Part shown: positions 1 through 9,173 of the stretch, piece by piece
How the letters are laid out: the number at the start of each line of letters is the position of its first letter
How positions within the stretch are numbered: the stretch's first letter is position 1
NCBI GenBank assembly: GCA_900498245.1
Contig: LS998015.1
Span: 256,380 to 320,379, forward strand
Direction of reading: 5' to 3'
From: Candidatus Zixiibacteriota bacterium
GTDB taxonomy: Bacteria; Zixibacteria; MSB-5A5; GN15; PGXB01
Length of the DNA stretch: 64,000 bases
Program-made: the position numbers and the translations under genes
The notes under the pieces: model-generated
Database searches by the model: none
Told to the model about the DNA's origin: nothing
The model's input: only the letters and a program-made list of their open reading frames with translations

Positions 1-1
1 C

Positions 2-2644
2 GAGGTGGCTGATCCCTTGAGAAGGATTCCGGGGGTCGGCGCGGTACAGACCATTGGCGGATTGGAAAGACAGATTCGAGTCGAATTCGACCCGAGGAAG
101 ATTGAGGCTTACAATCTGAATCTCCAGGGAGTAATGTCGACTATTGCCAGAGAAAACGCCGATCAGCCGGTAGGCAGTGTCAAAATTAACCAGACCGAAT
201 ACATTGTACGCGTTCCGGGCGAATTCGACTCACCCGACGAGATAAGCAATGTTGTGCTGGGGGTTTACGCCGGTCGTCCCGTGTATTTGAGAGACGTTGC
301 CAGAGTCGACGACAGCTTTAAGGAAATCACTGCCATGGTTAGGTCGGAAGGCCGACAGGGTGTGATTTTCATGGTGCAGAAACAATCCGGCGCAAATAGT
401 GTCCAGATAGCAGATAAAGTGAGGGCGGAAGTCATGGCTCTCAGCAAGAATTTGCCCAGCGACGTACATTTGACCGAGGTTTATGACACATCCATTTTCA
501 TTAGAAGGTCCCTTTCCAACTTGAGTGAATCAGTGATACTTGGCGCTTTGGTCGTCCTCCTGGTGGTTTACCTGTTTCTTCGCCATATCAGGAGTAGTTT
601 CATTGTGGCCCTGACCATTCCTTTCTCGCTAATCATAGCTTTTTTTGCCTTCCTCTTGCTCAAATATACTCTCAATATGGTGTCGCTGATGAGTTTTGCC
701 ATAGCGGTAGGATTAGTGGTTGATGACGCCATAGTTGTGTTGGACAATATTACAAGGCACATAGAAAGCGGTTCAAGACCCTTAGAGGCAGCGTTATATG
801 GCACCTCCGAGGTAGGATTGGCGGTGATGGCATCGACCTTGACGGTGGTCGCGGTATTTGCGCCGATGTTATTTGCGGGGGGATTAACCGGAATCATGTT
901 TACCCAACTTGCCGCGGCAGTCATTATTATGATTCTCGCTTCTCTTTTTGCCTCGCTCACTTTGACCCCGGCACTCGCCTCGAGAATTCTGCGACGATCC
1001 GATTTGGAAATGAAGACAGAACATTCAGCGGTGATACGGCGAATTTATAATACCAGCGAACGCTGGTTCCATGCGACCGAGGAAAAATACGGAGTCCTGT
1101 TGGCATGGGCTTTGAGAAATAAAAAAAAGACGGTCCTGACGACGGCCGCGGTGTTTCTCGGTTCCCTGGCATTGTTGCCTTTTGTATCGACCGAGTTCAT
1201 TCCAGAAGGAGATAGTGGCGACGTGCAAATTAACTTCGAGATGGCTCCTGGGACACGAATGGAAACGACATCCGCGGTTGCAACGGAACTTGCAAAAGTA
1301 TTCACTGACAGTGTCCCGGAAGTAAAGCACGTGTTCTATCGCGCGGGGCAGTCCAGCACCGGAATGTCAGCTGCAATGGGGCAAGCCGGAGGCTCGCACG
1401 TTGGCATGGTCGGCGCAAAGCTTGTCGAACAGAAGTTTCGTGACAGATCGAGCGCCGAGGTGGCCGACATTATCCGGCGGTATGCCCAGACAGTCCCGGG
1501 AATCCTCAAAATGGATATAAAGGCCGGTAACCCTATGGGCAATATTCTTTTTGGAGGAGATAAACCAATAACGATCCAGATTATCGGCCATGATGTCGAC
1601 CAGACCAACGAACTGGCCGCGAAGATAAAAAGGATCGTAGAAAATACGCGTGGGGCAAAAGACGCGAAAATATCCAGGCCAGTAGGCAGGCCCGAATTGA
1701 TAATCAACATAGATAGAGAAAAAGCCGCCCTGCTTGGCACTGGGTTGGGAGATATTTCGGACGCCATAAAGACGCAAGTTCTCGGATCCGAAGCGACCAA
1801 GTATCGCGAAGCCGGAGATGAGTACCAAATCTATATAAGAGCAAAGGAGGATGCAAGGCAGAATATCGAAGATCTCAGTCGGCTCGTGATTACATCAAGA
1901 AGCGGGGCCACTGTGCGCTTGGATAATGTAGCCACAATCGTGGAATCAACTGGCCCGACGGAGATCGCGCGGAGGGATCGCGAGCGTATCGTGAAAGTCG
2001 AAGCTGAGGTATTCAAACGTCCCCTTGGCGACGTCGCGGCCGACATAGCCGAGGAGCTTACAAGAATAGAAATACCGGAAGGAATTGACGTGACTTTTGG
2101 CGGTTCGGTAAAGGAGCAAAGGGAATCATTTACCGATTTATTATTCCTTTTGATTCTTAGTCTGGTGCTTGTATATATGGTTATGGCCTCGCAATTCGAA
2201 TCGTTGCGAGACCCATTTATCATCATGTTCTCTGTTCCTTTTGCGTTTGTCGGCGTAATATGGGCCCTAATACTTACAGGCACCACCTTGAGCCTAATTT
2301 CCTTCATCGGCGTTATCATCTTGGTTGGCATTGTTGTGAAGAATGCTATCATCATGATAGACTATACCAATATTCTTCGCAGACGAGGGCTTAGTGTCAA
2401 TCAGGCTGTTCCGCTGGCCGGCAAACATCGTTTGCGACCGGTTCTTATGACAGCTCTCGCTATGATACTTGGCATGTTGCCGCTGGCATTGAGCCGCAAT
2501 GAAGGAGCAGAAATTTGGAGACCGCTCGGGATTACTGTCGTTGGCGGCCTATTGGTCTCAACGTTGGTAACATTGGTGCTTATCCCAGTAATCTATTCCA
2601 TTTTTGAAGGCAGGAAGAATCATATCCAAGGAGAAACTTCATGA
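2..2644 (+). CDS. RND-family efflux permease (AcrB/HAE1 type), 5' end outside window
   Basis: Inner-membrane proton-driven exporter of the resistance-nodulation-division superfamily. It would work with a membrane-fusion protein and an outer-membrane channel to expel drugs, dyes or lipids. The reading frame is open to the first bases, so about 160-170 N-terminal residues of the usual ~1040 are missing. Visible: porter-domain sequence, a first membrane block around residues 172-330, the conserved TM4 segment VGLVVDDAIVVLDN (about 235-248) whose paired Asp belong to the proton relay, a second periplasmic half, and a C-terminal block with GIVVKNAIIMIDYTN. The stop overlaps the start of the next small gene by 4 bp (ATGA), so the two are translationally coupled. 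The family is certain; the substrate cannot be read from the sequence. Confidence 0.95.
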   Translation, partial: EVADPLRRIPGVGAVQTIGGLERQIRVEFDPRKIEAYNLNLQGVMSTIARENADQPVGSVKINQTEYIVRVPGEFDSPDEISNVVLGVYAGRPVYLRDVARVDDSFKEITAMVRSEGRQGVIFMVQKQSGANSVQIADKVRAEVMALSKNLPSDVHLTEVYDTSIFIRRSLSNLSESVILGALVVLLVVYLFLRHIRSSFIVALTIPFSLIIAFFAFLLLKYTLNMVSLMSFAIAVGLVVDDAIVVLDNITRHIESGSRPLEAALYGTSEVGLAVMASTLTVVAVFAPMLFAGGLTGIMFTQLAAAVIIMILASLFASLTLTPALASRILRRSDLEMKTEHSAVIRRIYNTSERWFHATEEKYGVLLAWALRNKKKTVLTTAAVFLGSLALLPFVSTEFIPEGDSGDVQINFEMAPGTRMETTSAVATELAKVFTDSVPEVKHVFYRAGQSSTGMSAAMGQAGGSHVGMVGAKLVEQKFRDRSSAEVADIIRRYAQTVPGILKMDIKAGNPMGNILFGGDKPITIQIIGHDVDQTNELAAKIKRIVENTRGAKDAKISRPVGRPELIINIDREKAALLGTGLGDISDAIKTQVLGSEATKYREAGDEYQIYIRAKEDARQNIEDLSRLVITSRSGATVRLDNVATIVESTGPTEIARRDRERIVKVEAEVFKRPLGDVAADIAEELTRIEIPEGIDVTFGGSVKEQRESFTDLLFLLILSLVLVYMVMASQFESLRDPFIIMFSVPFAFVGVIWALILTGTTLSLISFIGVIILVGIVVKNAIIMIDYTNILRRRGLSVNQAVPLAGKHRLRPVLMTALAMILGMLPLALSRNEGAEIWRPLGITVVGGLLVSTLVTLVLIPVIYSIFEGRKNHIQGETS

Positions 2645-2961
2645 AAATGGTGTTTTTGACGTTCTTCGAGGGCAAGACCGACGAAGTAATCGAACTGCTC
2701 ACATCGGAGCATGTGCAGTCATATACTCATTGGCCGAAGACCCATGGTAAATCTGCTGGATTTCGACCGCGAATGGACACCGAGGTGTGGCCGGGAAATA
2801 ATGCGGTGGTTTTGTTCCCAATTGATGACAAACAACTCGATGCTCTGATGGATAACGTTCATAGATTCAATGAGGAGACGGAATATGAAGGCATTTCGGC
2901 TTTCGCGTTTAATGTAGAACGGATGGAAATAAAGAAACCTGTGGAGTCAAAGCGGTCGTGA
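2641..2961 (+). CDS. Small PII-like transporter-associated protein (PG0541-like)
   Basis: A 106-residue soluble protein with no signal peptide or membrane segment, translationally coupled to the RND permease in front (ATGA) and to the KAS III gene behind (GTGA). Its size, the VFLTFFEGKTDEVIELL start with a beta-alpha ferredoxin-like pattern, and its place after an RND gene fit the 'PG0541 family transporter-associated protein' group seen next to RND pumps in Bacteroidota and relatives. I assign this from memory of the family, not from a search. Members resemble PII-type sensors, so a role in tuning the pump is plausible but unproven. Confidence 0.55.
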   Translation: MKMVFLTFFEGKTDEVIELLTSEHVQSYTHWPKTHGKSAGFRPRMDTEVWPGNNAVVLFPIDDKQLDALMDNVHRFNEETEYEGISAFAFNVERMEIKKPVESKRS

Positions 2962-3947
2962 CTGCCCACGTAAGAGCCAGAATATTGGGTACAGGATCAT
3001 ACGTTCCTGATGAACGGCTGACTAATGCCGACTTGGAGCGAATGTTAGACACATCCGATAAATGGATTTACTCTCACACCGGCATCCGAGAACGGCGAAT
3101 TGCAGAAGACGATTGTACTACATCCGATATGGCTGTGGAAGCCATCCGGCAGGCCCTAGATATGTCGGAGTGTCTCCCCGAAGATGTTGATATGATAATC
3201 GCTGGAACATCTACGCCAGATTACCGGATGCCGTCCACAGCTTGTGTGATACAGGAGAAATTGAACTTTTCAAATGCCGGGTCATTTGATGTAGTGTCTG
3301 CCTGTACAGGTTTTCTCAATGGCCTGGTCATTGCGGGGTCACTCATTGAGTCCGGGGCATGCAAAACTATTGTCGTTGTCGGAGCAGAGAAACTGTCATC
3401 TGTTACCAACTACAAGGATCGAAACACCTGCATTCTCTTTGGTGATGGCGCAGGTGCCGTTGTGATGGCTGCCGACAATGATGGTCACGGTGTTCTATCT
3501 TCTTTCATCAAGTCTGACGGTACAAAACGCAATCTACTCTGGATTCCGGTAGGAGGTGTCGCAAATCCATATACGCCTGACTTCTCCAATGATGGTTCTG
3601 ATAAGCTAATAATGAATGGCCGCGATTTATACAGAATAGCCGTTCGTGAGATGTACAATGCTTCTGTGATAGTTGTTAAGGAAGCTGGTATTAGCCCTCA
3701 GGACATTTCATTGATCATACCCCACCAAGCTAACATCCGGATTATCGAAGGTTTGATTAAGCGGCTGGATGTCAAGATGAATAGGGTATTCGTCAATATT
3801 GACAAGTACGGAAATACGTCCGCAGCATCGATCCCAATAGCGCTCGACGAAGCCAATCGCACTGGCCGATTAAAGCCCGGAGACCTGGTGTTGATGGTCG
3901 CTTTTGGGAGCGGTTTGGTTTGGGGGGCATCAGTTGTAAGATGGTGA
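2958..3947 (+). CDS. fabH: 3-oxoacyl-ACP synthase III (KAS III, FabH-like)
   Basis: Condenses an acyl-CoA primer with malonyl-ACP to start fatty-acid synthesis, or makes a special acyl chain. The 329-residue length is normal. The Cys-His-Asn triad is complete: Cys116 in VSACTGF, His256 in IPHQANIRI and Asn286 in KYGNTSAAS. FGDGAGAVV, typical of thiolase-fold enzymes, is present. The GTG start overlaps the stop of the preceding gene (GTGA), so it is cotranscribed with the RND permease. That location, away from the usual fab cluster, together with the nearby crotonase and YejM-like genes, suggests a specialised lipid role rather than the housekeeping copy. This last point is inference. Confidence 0.9.
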   Translation: MTAHVRARILGTGSYVPDERLTNADLERMLDTSDKWIYSHTGIRERRIAEDDCTTSDMAVEAIRQALDMSECLPEDVDMIIAGTSTPDYRMPSTACVIQEKLNFSNAGSFDVVSACTGFLNGLVIAGSLIESGACKTIVVVGAEKLSSVTNYKDRNTCILFGDGAGAVVMAADNDGHGVLSSFIKSDGTKRNLLWIPVGGVANPYTPDFSNDGSDKLIMNGRDLYRIAVREMYNASVIVVKEAGISPQDISLIIPHQANIRIIEGLIKRLDVKMNRVFVNIDKYGNTSAASIPIALDEANRTGRLKPGDLVLMVAFGSGLVWGASVVRW

Positions 3948-4230
3948 AAGCGACTGTCAATGGCTCAATTTGCCCGACCGAAGAATTGCGAGGCGATAGA
4001 ATTTTAGGATGTTCATCAATAATCGCGACATTACTTGGACCGTTAGCTATATTTTGCTTTGCGAAGAATAGTAGGCCGGTCATGAGAGCAGGCCGGGAGC
4101 GGATTAGCCTGTTCTTGTCAGGGACCACGCCAAGCAAGATTGCTGTCGATGGTTTCCTAAAAATCAGTGCCAGAGTTGAAAAAGACACCGGGACGGGTGC
4201 ACGAGATATTCGCGTCGGAAAGGAATGCTT

Positions 4231-4647
4231 ATGTTCATGAATAAATTTATCGGCCAGACATACGGTATCATGAGAATCATTACCGGCTTTTTGATTCTGT
4301 GGCATGGTTCTCAAAAGCTTTTCTCATTTCCACCGCCGGGGCAAGACATTCCAGCTTTTGTTATGACAATCGCAGGTCCCATTGAATTATTTGGCGGAAT
4401 TCTCATTGCCGTGGGCCTCTGGACCCGCTATGTGGCTTTCCTGGCCAGCGGTCTCATGGCTTTTGCATACTGGATTGCCCATGGTACCCAAGCCTTTTTG
4501 CCAATTGTTAATCAGGGAGAACTCGCCGTTTTGTACTGCTTTGTATTTCTTTACATTTCGGCTAATGGCGGCGGCATTTGGAGCATTGACGCAGTTATAG
4601 CTTCTCGTGGGGGGGCACAGACCCAGAGCCCGGATGGTCGTATTTGA
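4231..4647 (+). CDS. DoxX family integral membrane protein
   Basis: About 138 residues with four hydrophobic segments and the DoxX-type features RIITGFLILWHGSQKLF near the N-terminus and GPIELFGGILIAVGLWTRY in the middle. Family members are small quinone- or redox-linked membrane proteins; the exact activity is usually unknown. An in-frame ATG at 4225 abuts the GGAAAGGA ribosome-binding site. The ATG at 4231 or 4237 has better spacing, so I use 4231. It lies 283 bp after the KAS III gene, in a stretch with no convincing gene of its own. Confidence 0.85.
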   Translation: MFMNKFIGQTYGIMRIITGFLILWHGSQKLFSFPPPGQDIPAFVMTIAGPIELFGGILIAVGLWTRYVAFLASGLMAFAYWIAHGTQAFLPIVNQGELAVLYCFVFLYISANGGGIWSIDAVIASRGGAQTQSPDGRI

Positions 4648-4840
4648 CAGTAGCATGAAGCGACACCATTGCGAAGAGGACACGGGCTTTATTTGGTGGT
4701 CGGGCAAAGATGCTTGGACGTTCGTTTGGCATCGATTGCTTTCGCTCCCAGTTAAATGGATTCGGCGGGAATAATCAGCACCGCTGACCGGTAACCATTT
4801 CGGGCGGCACTTATATTGTAAACCACGAAGGAGGTTGGTC

Positions 4841-5626
4841 ATGGATTCCAAGTCTACGAAGGATGGGTTTCAGTCGAGTAGTGATTTCTTTGATACCTAT
4901 GAATATGAGGGCGTAGGAGTGATTCATGTCAAGAGCAGAGCCTTCGACATCGCCTCTGATTTGCAATTGAAGAACGCGCTGTTTAATAAGATCAATATTG
5001 CGGGGGGGTCCTCCAGTATCCGAGTGCTTCTCCTCCTGAGTGATAATTCAATATTGGGAGAGAAGCATAATCGCATTTTCTGGAACAATGTTATTGAATC
5101 CTACGATGGCAATATGCATCTGATCCGAGAGGTGAATGCTCTGTCCCAGTACATAGAAATGATGTGCTCTTTCAGAAAAATTGTTGTCTCTGCTGTTCGC
5201 GGTTCGGTGGTGGAAACGTTCCTCGGTGTAATTCTCTCAACCGATTTCAGAGTAATCTCTGAAGATACGGTATTTTCATTTCCTTGTAGGCAATTTGGGT
5301 TGCCGCCCCAGGGAGCATTAGCCTTCCTGCTACCGCGATATATCGGTATTGCAAAAGCCAAAGGTATTCTTCTTCGCGCCGAGCCCATCTTGGCATCACA
5401 AGCATTAGCTCTTGGCCTTGTCGACAAAGTTATTCCAAATGCGAACTACGAGTCTTCATGTCTTGAGTTTGCGAAAGGTTTGACTGCTCTTCCGCCGGAG
5501 GTTGCCGGATTGACAAAACGTCTGTTTGAGTGTGACATGAAAGAACTCCATACCTATCTGGAGCTCGAAGCGAAGCTTATTGGGCCGCATAAAGTGATAC
5601 TTCCTCCGGAGGATGCCCCTTTATAA
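4841..5626 (+). CDS. Crotonase-fold protein (enoyl-CoA hydratase/isomerase family) with altered active site
   Basis: A 261-residue protein of the crotonase superfamily: the central stretch around residues 115-175 aligns with the oxyanion-hole and CoA-binding region, and ASQALALGLVDKVIP (about 184-198) is the typical later motif. The start is ATG at 4841, 6 bp after a strong AAGGAGG; an in-frame TTG at 4835 lacks this spacing. The normal glycine-rich oxyanion turn is replaced by GSVVETFLG (121-129), and the usual Pro-Glu of the second catalytic glutamate is replaced by FPCRQFG. Simple hydratase chemistry is therefore unlikely. It could be a hydrolase, a DSF-synthase-like enzyme or a non-catalytic member. 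It sits between DoxX and the YejM-like gene. Confidence 0.8.
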   Translation: MDSKSTKDGFQSSSDFFDTYEYEGVGVIHVKSRAFDIASDLQLKNALFNKINIAGGSSSIRVLLLLSDNSILGEKHNRIFWNNVIESYDGNMHLIREVNALSQYIEMMCSFRKIVVSAVRGSVVETFLGVILSTDFRVISEDTVFSFPCRQFGLPPQGALAFLLPRYIGIAKAKGILLRAEPILASQALALGLVDKVIPNANYESSCLEFAKGLTALPPEVAGLTKRLFECDMKELHTYLELEAKLIGPHKVILPPEDAPL

Positions 5627-5697
5627 TTCCCGAGCGTTTCACATGCATCCGTGACAATTAAAGCGGCAAGAATACTTATGGCGGAGACCTTTTAAAG

Positions 5698-7557
5698 ATG
5701 CAACGCGACAGCGCCCTTGCGGATTATCGCCGTCTGATTATTGCGCTCGCTCTCAATACCCCTATAATTCTGATTATATTCTTGTGGAACTTGATGCCGG
5801 TTGAGTTCAGCGTTCTAACTTGGATATACTTTATTACTGTTTCTGTCGGATACTACGTTCTGGCAATGTGGCTTGTAACCACCATTGTATTTGTGATGTT
5901 GCTCCCCTTCAGAAGAGTTGGCATTGGACTCTGTGCCGTTATGACCGGGGCTTTTGTGTATTACTTCTTGATCGACTCCTTTGTATTTCGCCTGACACGA
6001 ATGCACATTGACCCGTTTTGGATTGAATGGATCGTTTCTGATTTCGGGGCTTTTGGTATCTCCGGCGGCACTTTGCGCTCAGCCCTATTGGCTCTTCTTC
6101 TTATTGCCGCCATTGAATACGGGTTGTTTCATTATGCCTGGAGGATTACGGTTAAGAAATTCATAACAGTGTCCTTTTACACCGTCGGCATCGCCTCTTT
6201 GATAATCAGCCAAGTCATACACGCGATGGCATACGAATATAACGACGCCCGAATAACAAAATTGACTCCTTATCTACCCGTATACTATCCCGTTTCGTCG
6301 CATAATCAAGCCGCTAAATATGGTGGACGCTTGCCTATTGGAAATGATGAATCTATCGATATAGAAGGTGAAGAGGGTGACGCTGTGACATATCCACTAC
6401 GCGAACTTGAGATGGATAAGCCGGAAGGCAAACGGTTTCCGAATATCCTCGTCCTTCTCTTTGAGAGCTGGCGGTACGACATGATGAACGCCGACATTAC
6501 GCCGCATACCTATGCTCTGTCGAGAAATTCTCTGGTCTGTTCACGTCATTATTGCTCAGGTAACTCTACAGTCGCCGGCGTTTTTGGACTATTTTACGGA
6601 CTGTTTCCAACCTATTGGACAACAGTCAAAGCCAATAACAAAGCTATACATAACCCTGTTCTTATTGATGTGCTTGAGAATAATAGATATAATTATGGCG
6701 TTTTTGCCAATTCGAATTTCAAACGGCATAAGATTAAAGATGCTGTCTTCCGTGACATAGAAGTGCAGGAATCTTTTGCCGGCGAATCGAAGATAGAGCA
6801 GGACCTGGACATGACCCGCCAGTTAATTGGCTTTCTGCGCGAGCAACAGGGTAGGGAGAGGCCATTCTTTGCTTTGGGATTTTATAAATCCAATCATGCC
6901 CCGTACCTATACCCACAGACCGATACCATCTTTCGCCCGGCCGGAGATCAGAATCTCATGCGTGCTAATAGTGATACCGATCCGACGTTATATTTCAACG
7001 ACTACAAGAATGCAACACATTTCGTTGACAAGCTAATTGGGCAAGTATTGCAGGAAATAGATTCTCTTGGCCTAATGTCCAATACAATCATTATCGTAAC
7101 CACTGACCATGGCGAAGAATTTAACGATGATCGGTCAAATTACTGGGGGCATGGCACAAATTTCACTCAATTCCAAACGGTGGTTCCTTTAGTAATCTAC
7201 GCCCCCGGAAGGGAGCCACGGATGATTACCCAAATTACCTCCCATGTGGACATTGCACCAACTCTCCTACAAGAATTTCTTTTTTGCATCAATAACCCAG
7301 GAGATTATAGCAACGGCATAAATTTATACCGGGATTTTGGGGATAATCGCCCGATGGTAATCGGTAGTTATGTAAATTACGCAATAATTCTTGATGACAA
7401 TGTATATGAAATATATCCATTCCGTAGTAAGAATTACAAGTTGAGCAACATCAATAAGGATGTGGCTTTTCCGGCATACAAGGAATTGACTCCTTTAATG
7501 GATGAAATGAAACGATTCTACCGATCTAGTCAGCAATGGTCATTAGGTGGCCGCTAA
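5698..7557 (+). CDS. YejM/PbgA-like inner-membrane protein with periplasmic sulfatase-fold domain
   Basis: A 619-residue protein with five hydrophobic segments in the first ~180 residues, a linker, and an alkaline-phosphatase/sulfatase-fold domain from about 247 to 545. The motif NSTVAGVFGLFYGLFPTYW (289-307) closely recalls the YejM/PbgA family, where it forms part of the degenerate active site. FESWRYD (255-261) and TTDHGEEF (468-475) mark the metal-site strands. In enteric bacteria YejM controls lipopolysaccharide synthesis through LapB/FtsH and binds lipid A. Whether that role applies here is not known, and an active phosphoglycerol or phosphoethanolamine transferase is an alternative. 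It follows the crotonase gene by 71 bp, on the same strand. Confidence 0.82.
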   Translation: MQRDSALADYRRLIIALALNTPIILIIFLWNLMPVEFSVLTWIYFITVSVGYYVLAMWLVTTIVFVMLLPFRRVGIGLCAVMTGAFVYYFLIDSFVFRLTRMHIDPFWIEWIVSDFGAFGISGGTLRSALLALLLIAAIEYGLFHYAWRITVKKFITVSFYTVGIASLIISQVIHAMAYEYNDARITKLTPYLPVYYPVSSHNQAAKYGGRLPIGNDESIDIEGEEGDAVTYPLRELEMDKPEGKRFPNILVLLFESWRYDMMNADITPHTYALSRNSLVCSRHYCSGNSTVAGVFGLFYGLFPTYWTTVKANNKAIHNPVLIDVLENNRYNYGVFANSNFKRHKIKDAVFRDIEVQESFAGESKIEQDLDMTRQLIGFLREQQGRERPFFALGFYKSNHAPYLYPQTDTIFRPAGDQNLMRANSDTDPTLYFNDYKNATHFVDKLIGQVLQEIDSLGLMSNTIIIVTTDHGEEFNDDRSNYWGHGTNFTQFQTVVPLVIYAPGREPRMITQITSHVDIAPTLLQEFLFCINNPGDYSNGINLYRDFGDNRPMVIGSYVNYAIILDDNVYEIYPFRSKNYKLSNINKDVAFPAYKELTPLMDEMKRFYRSSQQWSLGGR

Positions 7558-7826
7558 TACTGACTTAGTTATAATATAAATTACCCTCATGAATAGAACA
7601 CCCAACTATCATGCAGTGATCCTCCCTGGTCTTTGTTGATGCCAATACTGATGAAGATTGGAATGATGTTTGTAGTAGTATTTTAAGCAATAGCGCCCCG
7701 GATGGATTATTTTATTCACACATCCGTCGATTCCTAATATAGTCCCCTAAATGACTCGTAAGCTCCCCCACATAGTAGACTGTTGTGAAGTAGAGTTTTT
7801 TGGCATATTAGAGCCAGGAGGACTCT

Positions 7827-8117
7827 ATGAAACGGTTACGATTCAGTGAGACACAGGTAGTCGGCATTCTCAAGGAGGCGGATGCCGAGATGGCAGTGCA
7901 GGAGATTTGCCGCAAGTACGGGAGCAGCGATCAGACCTATTACAATTGGAGGAAGAAATACGGCGGGCTTGAAGGGTCAGAGGTACGCCGTCTTCGGGAG
8001 CTGGAGGCGGAGAACAGCAAGTTAAAGCGGATATATGGTGAGCCGAGCCTGGAGAACGACGCCCTGAAGGATCGGGTCTCAAAAAAGCTCTCTGGCCACC
8101 GGACCGTTGCGAGGTAG
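7827..8117 (+). CDS. IS3-family transposase OrfA (DNA-binding part)
   Basis: A 96-residue protein with an N-terminal helix-turn-helix (FSETQVVGILKEADAEMAVQ followed by ICRKYGSSDQTYYNWRKKYG) and a leucine-rich coiled coil (RRLRELEAENSKLKRIY), the usual OrfA layout. It starts after a GGAGGA ribosome-binding site. Near its end it contains the A AAA AAG slip site at 8081-8087, so part of the product is expected to be the OrfAB fusion made by -1 frameshifting. Confidence 0.92.
   Translation: MKRLRFSETQVVGILKEADAEMAVQEICRKYGSSDQTYYNWRKKYGGLEGSEVRRLRELEAENSKLKRIYGEPSLENDALKDRVSKKLSGHRTVAR
8081..8087 (+). promoter_or_regulatory. Programmed -1 ribosomal frameshift site, A AAA AAG
   Basis: Six A and a G are positioned exactly as A_AAA_AAG in the OrfA frame (codons TCA AAA AAG at 8079-8087). 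OrfB lies in the -1 frame and is open through this point, so slippage joins the two into a single transposase. This is the standard IS3-family mechanism. Confidence 0.88.
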
Positions 8118-8143
8118 CCGCGTATCTGGCGGCCGCACAAAAG

Positions 8144-8944
8144 GTGTCGATAGGCTTTGCGATGCAGGCGGTGGGGATGTCCCGGGGCACCTGGTACAAG
8201 CCGCCGGCCAATCGGTTGGTGTGGGATAAAGAGGTGATTGCGGCCTTGCCCCGATTGATCGAGACGAATCATCGCTGGGGGTTCGGCCAGTGTTACCAGC
8301 AGCTCCGTTTCGCCGGTTGCTGGTGGAACCACAAGCGCGTGTACCGGGTGTATACCCAGTTGGGGTTACAACATCGGCCGAAGACCAAGAAGCAGCTGCC
8401 GAATCGTGACTATCAGCCGTTGGGTGCGCCGCGGGTAGCCAATGCGGTGTGGGCTCTGGACTTCATGAGCGACACTTTGTGTGTGGGTCGTCGTTTTCGG
8501 ATGTTCAATGTGCTGGATGAAGGGATGCGCGAGGTGCGGGCGATTGAGATTGATACATCGCTGCCGGGTAAGCGGGTGATGCGGTTCCCGCAACGGTTGA
8601 TCGTCTGGCGGGGTGTACCACAGGCGATTCGATGCGACAACGGCTCGGAGTTCTTGTCCTGGGCGCTGGTTGACTTCTGTCGGGCCTGGGGGATCGCCCT
8701 GCGGTACATCCAGCCGGGGAAACCGAACCAGAATGGCTATATCGAACGATTCAACAAGACCTTTCGGAATGATGTGTTAAACGCTTATCTGTTTGAGGAC
8801 TTAGATCAGGTGCGGGAGATCACGGCTGGGTGGCTGCGGATGCACAACGAGCAGCGTTGTCACGATGCTCTGGGCGGAGTGCCGCCGACGATCTTCCGGG
8901 AACGACAAACTGCCATAAATTTTATTTTTGAACTGTCTACTTGA
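8144..8944 (+). CDS. IS3-family transposase OrfB (rve integrase core)
   Basis: The catalytic DDE domain of the transposase. Counting from the ATG at 8144, the triad is Asp106 (WALDFMSD), Asp165 (IRCDNGSEF) and Glu201 (NGYIERFNKTF), giving the DD(35)E spacing of IS3 elements. The frame is open upstream to the slip site at 8081-8087, so the working protein is the OrfAB fusion spanning 7827-8944 rather than a product from this ATG. No internal stop is seen, so it may be active. Confidence 0.93.
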   Translation: MSIGFAMQAVGMSRGTWYKPPANRLVWDKEVIAALPRLIETNHRWGFGQCYQQLRFAGCWWNHKRVYRVYTQLGLQHRPKTKKQLPNRDYQPLGAPRVANAVWALDFMSDTLCVGRRFRMFNVLDEGMREVRAIEIDTSLPGKRVMRFPQRLIVWRGVPQAIRCDNGSEFLSWALVDFCRAWGIALRYIQPGKPNQNGYIERFNKTFRNDVLNAYLFEDLDQVREITAGWLRMHNEQRCHDALGGVPPTIFRERQTAINFIFELST

Positions 8945-9173
8945 CAGGGGAGCTTACGCGATGCCAATAATTATTAAATCTCCTGATCCCCGTCCGACTT
9001 GACCCGAGCCACAGGTTAAATACATAACGTTTTAATCAGGATTTCGTTAATGACGTTACCTGTAGCCAAGCTGTTATAATAAATGTCCCCTACCGCCAGC
9101 GACCACTGTGATAACCGTTGTCAAAACATGGCCATAAGCGAACTATGGGCGCCATGACATATTGGTATAGGAG

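Larger units (their letters stand above)
7757..8958 (+). mobile_element. IS3-family insertion sequence, intact-looking, about 1.2 kb
   Basis: The element has two overlapping transposase frames and imperfect terminal inverted repeats. The left end CGTAAGCTCCCC (7757-7768) is matched by GGGGAGCTTACG (8947-8958), with a further matching block GTAGAC.GTT just inside each end. GC content of the transposase frames is visibly higher than in the flanks. I could not find a convincing 3-4 bp target duplication. The transposase looks most like the IS407 branch of IS3, judged from motifs only. It inserted in the intergenic region downstream of the YejM-like gene and interrupts no recognisable gene. Confidence 0.9.

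Noticed and set aside
3920-4240. 106-codon plus-strand frame between the KAS III and DoxX genes
   Set aside because: Overlaps both genes, has no ribosome-binding site or recognisable motif, and the residue pattern is not protein-like.
7750-8965. Target-site duplication of the IS3 element
   Set aside because: Bases flanking the inverted repeats do not match at any 3-4 bp register I tried, so none is claimed.
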